From Cricetomys ansorgei (taxonomy: Eukaryota > Chordata > Mammalia > Rodentia > Nesomyidae), in the NCBI GenBank assembly GCA_026225945.1, contig JAMJFZ010000165.1, positions 1,102,001 through 1,166,000 of the forward strand: a DNA stretch of 64,000 nucleotides, read 5' to 3'. Positions within the stretch are counted from its first letter, which is position 1; the number at the start of each line of letters is the position of its first letter. Below, in pieces: positions 35,301 to 44,300 of the stretch. The translations under genes and the position numbers were made by a program. The notes beneath the pieces were generated by a model. The model was not told where the DNA came from. It searched no databases and saw only the letters and a program-made list of their open reading frames with translations.

Positions 35301-38300
35301 ACTTCCCAGCTCGACAGACACCGGAGCGGCCGTCTGAGGCGGACCACCTCAAGCCCTGTACCTGTAACCAGTCTGAAGCCCTTCTCAGGGGGACCTTTGG
35401 TGTGGCAGCAAAGAGGGCCGTGGTTTACAAAGCATAGCCTCTCCTGGAGTCCCTCACGTCCTCGCAGTCCCTGGCCCACAGAACCACAGCTTTCTCCTCT
35501 GCCGATGAGGTTGGCAACCCTGATGGCCGCGGGAGCCACTGCCTTACTGTGTGCAGTCTCTCTCAGACGAAAACCTTGTCTGTAGAGCTAACAAAAAGTA
35601 GGCCATTGGCCGACCTTACCCTCACCTGATAGAATTGGTAAAGTGAGGCACAGCCCCGGCTTGTGGGGACATCGCCAGCCTGTCTTCCTCCAGATGGGGA
35701 CACAATAAGCATCTGGGGTTTTCCTTGGTTCTGTCGAGCCTCCTTCGAACCACTGATGTCCGTCCGTTCCAGCCTCTGGGCAACTCACGGGTCCTGGCCT
35801 TCCCATGTCCCTGACTCAGTGTGGGGGCTGGGGGGCAGGTCTGTTCCAGGAGAAGCCCCACAGCCTGCAGAACAACATCAGGACATCCCTGGAGAAGAAG
35901 AAGCGAGGTTCTGGGGCTTCCTGGGCCAGCCGGCCTGAGGCCATCGCACAGGGTGAGTGGGGTGGGGTCCACCCTGGTGCCCTCGTGTCTGACTGTGGAG
36001 AGCAGGTCGCGTCTAGAACCGATGCTCCCGTGGGAACAAGAACCTGAGTCCTTAAGTCATTTAAGGGACAGCACATGGGAAATCCAGAGTCCTCGCCCTC
36101 CACCTCAGGAGCCCACCCTGACCAGAGCCCAAGGCTGCTCCCACCAACCGCAGCCTCCATGAGTGGCCATCCCGAGAGTCAGAGTGGGGGTGACTCAGTA
36201 TGCCCTGAGCCTCAACTCGTCTCTTGTGCCGGCTCCATTAGGAGAGGGCTGGGGCAAGTGTACAAAGGGAAGCAGTGGGCGATGATGTAAATTCCTGTCA
36301 CCACGGGACTGTCACCCCGTTTCCACCGGTGTCACTAAGACACTTAGTCCCGCCTTTCACACTGCGGCCCGTTGGTGGCAACACTACCCTACTCCATTGT
36401 TGGTGTGACTCCATCTGTGACCGCCACCACCCGCCACCACCTCCACCCCATCCTGTGACCGCCACCCGCCACCACCTCCACCCCATCCCGTGACCGCAAC
36501 CCGCCACCACCTCCACCATATCCCATGACTGCCACCTGCCACCACCTGCACCCTTCCCGTGGCCACCACCTCCACCCTACCTGTGACCATCACCCGCCAC
36601 CGTCCACCTATCCCGTGACAGTCACCTGCCACCACCTCCTCCCCATCTGTGACCGTCACCCGCCACCACCCATCCCGTGCCCACCACCTGCCACCTCCAC
36701 CCCACCTGTGACCATCACCCGCCACCACCTCCACCCCACCAGTGACCATCACCCCCCAATCCCGTGACCGTCACCCGCCACCGTCTACCCCTCCCGTGAC
36801 CGTCACCCCCACCATCTCCACCCCATCCCCGCCCCCCCATCACTCCCATGGACCCTTTCTAGTAGAAAGAGGTGGCATCAACCCTGGCGGGTGAGTCTGA
36901 GATCAGTGCTCAGCTCCCCCACCGAGGCGAGGTGCGCTTCTGCCGCACCCTGAGGCTGTTGAGGTCACGTCCACCCCTCTCCCTCCCTTGCTTATCCGTA
37001 GAGTCCGTGAGCACTGTGTACATTTCCAAGGTGAAGAGCAAAGGCCGGCCAGCCGTCTACAGGCTCTCCCTCAATGCCAGCCTACCAGCTCCCTGGCAAG
37101 CCGTGTCCCCTGGGGACGGAGAGGTGCCATCCTTCCAGGTGAGCCTAGGCTGCTGTGAAGTTAGGCACGAGGAGGGGCCTTTGGTGCCAGACTGGTGGAG
37201 AATGACCACGTAGGCAGGGAGCAGGGCCCTTGAGGATGGAGCTGCTCCAGGCACATGAAGGCCAGTGCCATAGCAGTCAGATACGGCGGGGCCTACATCC
37301 AGATAGACCTGGGTTTGAATCCTAGCTCTGCCGTGTGTAACTTGCATGTTGTTGGGCAGGTGATTCAGTCTCTCCGAGCCTCGGTTTTCTCATCTGTGAA
37401 ATGGGAATATAAAAGACACTGTTGAATGTACAGGGGCAAAGAGCTGCGCAGCACCTGACAGCTGGAACGTAGTGACTGTTCACACTGGCAGCCCACAGTT
37501 TGTCCTATAACAGGGACAGCTCAGGTTCAGTGTCCCCTTAACAGGATCCCTCATGTTCCCTTAACCCTTCCCACCGTCCGGATAACTGGCACAGCAGAAC
37601 CCGCCTGGTCAGATCCGTCCTCCCCACACCACAAATGCCACCCCTCCCCCACAGCCCTGCCTGGCCACCTTCTAAGGGTGCCTTCCCCCCCCCCACTTCT
37701 CTCCTGTCTGACTGAGTCTGGCCCGGCTGGAACCAGCTGGAATCTGACACCCTCCCCACCCCCACCAACTCCACAAGGGCAGGGTCTTGTCCATCCTGCC
37801 TAGACTCTGTCCTCAGACCCAGGCACAGAACCTGTCCCAAGACGACACCTAGCACCCCAGTGTCGCTTCTCTCGCTGTGATAAAATACCCTGGTGGAAAG
37901 CCACTTAGGGGAGAAAGGGATTTATTTCGGCTCACAGTTCTGGGCTACAGTCCATCATTGTGGGGAAATCAAGGCACGAACTTCAAACAGCTCATCACAT
38001 CACACCCACAGTCAAGAACAGAGAGAAATAAATGCATCTGTGCTCACTTGTTTGCTTGTACTCAGCTCTGTTTCTCCATCCTGACACAGTTCAGGGCCCC
38101 TGCCTAGGGAATGGTGCCACCCAGGGTGGGCTGGGTCTTCCCACATCAGTTAACTCAATGGAGACACCTCCCATAGGCATGTCCACCGGCCAGCCCAGCG
38201 TAGACAGCCCTCCATTTAGACTCTCTTCCCAGATGACTTTCGGTTGTGTCGGTTCAACTATTAAGGCTATCCCAGCGAGTCCTTAGCGGGAAGAAACGAG

Positions 38301-41300
38301 GTTCAGAGAGAAAGGGGGTGAAGGGAGAGAGGAGGAGATGCCCAGCTTTCAAGTTCAAACTCAGGCCTCTGAACTCTGGAAATCAGGACGGGATGGGAGA
38401 TAGGCCCAGGAGGGAGGGGACGGACCTTGAGGCCAGGCGGGCCGAGGCAGCCTCCCCGAGTCACGTGTCTTGTCTCTGTCAACCCGCTGCTTAGGTGTAT
38501 AGAGCGCCTTTTGGTGACTTCACCAAGAAGCTGACCGCTTGTATGTCTACAGTAGGGCTGCTCCAGGCGCCGAGCCCCTCCCGCAAGTGGATGGTGACGG
38601 CCTTGGCCTGTGATGCCAAGCGGGGCTGGAAGTTTGACTTCAGCTTTTACGTGGCCACCAGGGAGCAACAGCACACCCGGTAAGAGCCGGGCAGATGGGC
38701 TCACGGGCACCGCCCTGGCCGCCGTTGCTTCGTTTAGCTTCTCTCTAGGAGTGGGGACGCCGACAGAGACGGTCCACAGTTCTCCGCACCCCGGCGTTCA
38801 CCGTCCCTTGTACCCAGAACATTCTCCTCGTGTTCTCCCAAGCCCGAGTCCTTCAGATTCAAGTTTCTAGCCAAACGTCAGCTCCTGGGGGAGGCTGTCC
38901 CTGTACAGAGCCCCTGTCCCCATCCGACATTGCACCTTGCAGACCCTCCTCATGCAGCGCCTGCTGCTGTCTCTGGCTCAGTTGCCACCTGCAGCCATGT
39001 TGGTCAGGCGTGTTGACCTGCCCACGAAAGTGTCCTTCAGGGCACTCTGAGGGTTGTCCTGACTGCACCCAGCGCTTGGTGTGGCATCCGGCACACGACA
39101 GACACTCAGTAGGTCTCTGCTGCCTGGATGAGTGTGTGCCACACTTCCTGCCCAAGGCTCTCAACCACTCTTAATAAGCAAGGGGCTTCCTGTGCCCCCC
39201 TCCTGGATTATCAGGGAGTGGCGTAGGCCGTACCCCGTGCAGTTTCTAGTTTGTACTCAGTCTCCACTCCCTGGCATGCAGCAGGTGCCTCGTTCTTGCT
39301 GAATTGGAGCTACATCCTCCACCCCGTGGGGTCCCAAGCCCCCGGGCAGCCTCATGTTACGAACACAGCCTTATTTATCCGATAGGGCTGCCTTGGCTCA
39401 AGTATCCAGCCATTAATTTTACAAACACCGAATGCGGGCTATGGTCAGCCCGCTAGGGGCAGGATGGGGTATCAAGCATCTCCCCGGGAGATAGGCAGCT
39501 ACTGGGGAGCAGCAGCAGCTGCGTCCTGGCAAACGAGGATTCACACTCAGGAACAGCCCATCCCCCCACTCCAGGAGGGCCAGGAGGGCGTCTCAATGCC
39601 AGGCCTACACTAAGTGTGCGACCTGGGGACTGCGGTCTGATGAACTGTCTTCAGCTTCCCCACCCCCACAGGTTGACTCCACCTGGAGTAGGGGGTGACA
39701 TCCGGAGGCTCTATCTGGGTCCCTTCCACCTGACATCCCTTGTCTCAGGGGGTCTGTCCATTCCTGAGCCCAGAGCTGGGCTCGCTCTATATATACAGCC
39801 ATGACCTGGAGCAGGGCAGCTCCCTGGAGGAAAGTTCTAGAAGAAATTAGAAGCCAGTGGCAGACTCAAGGCTCCTTGACTCCTCAGGTTGCAAGGTCAA
39901 TAGGCTGCAGATGGGGGACACTAAGGCTGGCCCTGGGTCCTTCCTGAGCTCTGGAGGACAGTTTTAGAACGGGACGCTTGTGCTTCCTCCCTTTGTGCCA
40001 GTGTGGAATACTGAGAGCCAGGAGGAAGCGCCTTGATCGGGCCAGGCTGGTCTCGGCAGAGGCAGGCTGCAGCAAGCCTCCAGATCCCCAGCCCTGGCAC
40101 CCTCTGGCCCTGAGCGGGGGAAGCCCGGCCTCATCTTCACCCTCCCTGGCCCCTGAAATGGCTCCCTCCCCTCCCCTGACCTCTCCTGGTCTTCCTGGCC
40201 CAGCCAAGCCTCCTCACCTCACCTCCTTTGACTTTTCTTGGCCTTCCCGACTCAGCCCGGCCTCCCTGCCTCCACAGGAAGCTGTACTTCGCCCAGTCTC
40301 ACAAGCCGCCCTTCCACGGGCGCCTGTGTGTGGCACCACCGGGGTGCTTGCTCAGCTCCAGCCCCGATGGGCCCACCAAAGGCTTCTTCTACGTGCCTAG
40401 CGACAAAGGTACTTGTGGGGCACGTCCCTGGGGGGAACTGAAGGGGCCTCAGAAGCCTGGGCCCCACCCTCAGTGTCGGCTCTGACTCCCTCCTGCAGTG
40501 CCCAAGGCCCGAATCTCTGCCACCTTTGGCTTCAACCCTTGCGTGAACACAGGCTGTGGGAAGCCTGCCGTGCGGCCGCTGGTGGATACAGGGGCCATGG
40601 TCTTCGTGGTCTTCGGCATCATTGGCATCAACCGCACCCAGCAGATGGCCAACCACGTTATCGGGGACCCGGTACGGCCACTCTGGGCAGATGTGGAAGG
40701 GGAAGGCCCCAGCTGCAGCAGCAACCTTAAAAACAGGCACCTGTACATGGCCTGCCAGTCCAGTCCTTCCCGTGCACTCTTGACTCCTACACAGCCCTCC
40801 AGCCCACAGAGGACCTCCACAGGCCCCTGAGGGGGTACTGTTCCCCTGGAGGGCTGAGCAGAACTAAGTGAGAATTACTCAGGAATATGGGTACATTTGG
40901 GGACCCGCACTAGCTGCCTTGTCTCCGTTAGGGGCTCGGACAGAAATGAGAGGATCACGTGTGAAACCTGTCTTCTAGGGTGGGGTCTGAATTTGACATC
41001 ACTGACCCATGTGTGACTGAAAGGCCCGGCGGCTGTCACATTTGGGCTGAGCACAGGCCTGGCAGGCACAAGCTCTCCAGGAATGAAAGGAAGTAGGTCT
41101 GTCTGTCCTGTCCGGATGGAGGCTGTCCACAGTCAGAGCAGGGGTGGGAGCCTGACGAGGAAGCAGGCAGGCATGCAGGATAGAGCTGATGGGAAGCAAG
41201 GCAGAAAAGCATTAAATCGTGTTGAGAGAAAGATCAGAGGTAGGAGCAGGGGGTAACACTGACGCCAAAGGGTCAGAGCGAAGGAAACTGGGTATCCCAG

Positions 41301-44300
41301 CGAGGCTTGTGACACGGGCCACGACACAGTAAAAGGGAGCTGCTGCAGGGTCTGACCCCGGTGTGGGGGAGGGGAGCCTGGGACTGAGTCGGCAACTCAC
41401 TGAGTGCCCCGGCCGGCGTGTGTCTCCTCGGGAAAGGGCAGCGTCATCTACGACAGCAGCTTTGACCTCTTCAAAGAAATCGGGCACCTGTGTCGCCTCT
41501 GCAAGGACATCGCGGGCAACTCGGAGCTGGTGAAGCCAGGCGGGGCCCAGTGCTTGCCCTCAGGTATGTGCGGTCACGGCCGTGAGACCGTGGTCCACGG
41601 GATACAGCTCTGTAATGCGTGCCTGGCGTTTGAGTATCCGTGCCGGCATGTGCCTATACAGTCCTCACAGCTCTGCGCGAACATCTCCAGGTTTGCGCAG
41701 GCTTGCAAGTGAATGGGAGTGCAGCTGGAGTGGGGATACTAGTGTAATGTATAGCTATGCCTCCAGGGGGAGCTCTTCCAAAATTAAGGGCAAGGCGAGT
41801 GACTGGTCCAAAGACTACCTGGCTAAAATGATCCAAAATGTCACTTCCCACCTCAGTGGCAAGTATGGATTTCAGGTCTCTTGATCACACTGCCCAGTGT
41901 TTGCAGACACGCTGGAAGCCTGAGGGTCAGGTGACTGGGTGCCCCGAGGTGTAGTGTGTGCGACTGGCCACTCTTCCCGCCACAGCCTTCTTTTGCTTCT
42001 TCCTGCAGGGTACAGCATCTCTTCCTTCCTGCAGATGTTGCACCCCGAGTGCAAGGAGCTGCCTGAGCCCAACCTGCTGCCGGGACAGCTATCCCACGGG
42101 GCGGTGGGTGTCAAGGATGGCCGCGTGCAGTGGATCTCCATGGCCTTTGAGTCGGTGAGCCTGGGGGCGCCCTCCCACACCTGTCCCAGACCAGAGAAAG
42201 ATACCAGGCCTTGGCCTGAGAAACACAGCTAGCAGCCGTCAGCAGCAAGCACCACCCTGACTCACAGCTCCGTCCTTTCTACCGCATAGACTGACAGTCT
42301 GTGGCCTAAAGGGAGGCCAGGGGCCCCCCGCTGTCGTCTTTACATTCACTGGGCTCTGCCAAGGGAGGCACAGGAACATGTGTACACACACGTGCACATA
42401 GCTATACACAGCCACATCATCTGACCCGGCCTCCCTGAGACTTGGCTCTTGAGTCTCTAAGGCTTGACGAGGTTTCCTGCTGCCTCCACATGGAGACCAG
42501 GGGCACAGCCTTTACCTGCTCCTGATGGACTTTGTGGATCGGATCCCCAGTTCCCTCTGGCCTCTAATTCTCCACCTTCACAGCAGGGTTAAAAAGTTTT
42601 CCCTAGCCAGGCTGTGGTACCACAAGCCTTTAATCCCAGAGCTTGGGAGGCAGAGGCAGGCGGATCTCTGTGAGTTCGAGGCCAGCCTGGTCTACAGAGT
42701 GAGTTCCAGGACAGCCAGAATTTGTTTTTGGTTGTTGTTGATGTTCTCGTTAAACATGCTATAAAACGTAGCGCCTGTTAGCTTTTCATTGCTGAAACCA
42801 AAAAGAAAAAAAGAAAAGGAAAAGAAAGACCTTATGAAAGAAGAGATTCTGGCTCACAGTTCCGGAGGGTTCAGTTCATCGTGGTGAGGAAGATGTAGCA
42901 GAGATTAGCAAACCGCATCCCAGTAGGCCGGGAAGCAGAGTAAAGGGACCGGAATGCTGGTACTCCGCTAGCCTTCTCACCGGGGACCCCAGCCTCACCC
43001 GGTAGCCTCACCAACCTGTGTGCCCGCAGACCACATACAAGGGCAAGTCCTCCTTCCAGACCTACTCTGACTACTTGCGTTGGGAGAGCTTCCTCCGGCA
43101 GCAGCTACAGACCTTCCCCGAGGGCTCAGCCCTGCGCCGGGGCTTCCAGACCTGCGAGCACTGGAAGCAAATCTTCATGGAGATCATAGGTAGGTGTGAG
43201 TCCAGCCCTCCCCCAGGCCAGGTTGTGGGTGGTCACACAGCCAGCCACCCACGTCGAGGGCATGCTGTGGCCGGTCTGGCCGCTCTCCTGTCATTCCCGA
43301 GTCCCGGGAAGTGCCATGCGGCAGCCCGGCCACTACTGAAGAGAGGCAGAGTGTGGGTCCTGTCCTGCTGGTGACAGCTGGCCGTGTGTAATCTTGAATT
43401 TGGCCACCTGGAAAGTCACATCTGGGCTGGTGACATGGCTCCGGGGATGAAAGCCTGATGATCTGAGTCAATCCCCAGATGCCATGGTGGAAGGCGAGAA
43501 CCAGCTCCACAAAGTCCTCTGACCTCTGCACATGCTCTGTCGCACATGGGCGCATGCGCACACACACAACAATAACTTTAAAAGCAGGTCGTGGCTCTTC
43601 CTAGGAGCCACCCCTCTCCAGGGTCCTATTCAACTCCTTGAACTCCAAGTAAAATTCCCCCGTGCTGCTACCACAGAGATTCTCAGAGGAGCCACGCACC
43701 TCAGGGGGTCCAAGCAAGCTGTGACTCCCTTTCCTACAATCCTGGTGACCTCTGCACTGCGGACAAGGGCAGCTGCAGTCTCTTCACCCTGCAGTCCCCG
43801 AGTCCTCTTCTCTCCTACCTTGCAGGGGTACAGAGTGCCCTGTACGGCCTGGTCCTCTCCCTGCTCATCTGCGTGGCCGCTGTGGCCGTGTTCACCACTC
43901 ACGTCCTCCTTCTGCTGCCTGTGCTCCTTAGTATCCTGGGTATGTGTGCCAGGGGTGACGGGGACGAGGTCAGCCAGGGCACGTGGCGGGAGACAGCAGA
44001 CCGGGTGTGGGTATGTGGTTGGCGGAACAGTGGGCCAGGCTGGCAGGAGTGGGACCAGGTCGGGTCTTCTGGTCCCCAAGCCTCTGGTCATATCTAGTCA
44101 TAGCAAAGACCTTGTTGCCGTTCTCACCCCTACGAAAAGACCATCAGCACAAAATCTACATGTCTGTGTTACCTGGGTGGAGCCGGGTATCTCTCTGTGG
44201 CATCACTTAGCTGAGTGACACCTTGCTGTACAGGGCCCCTCCCTGATCCCTTCCCTTCTCTCTGGCGTTGACCATCATCCCACTTGACTCCAGGTGTCCC

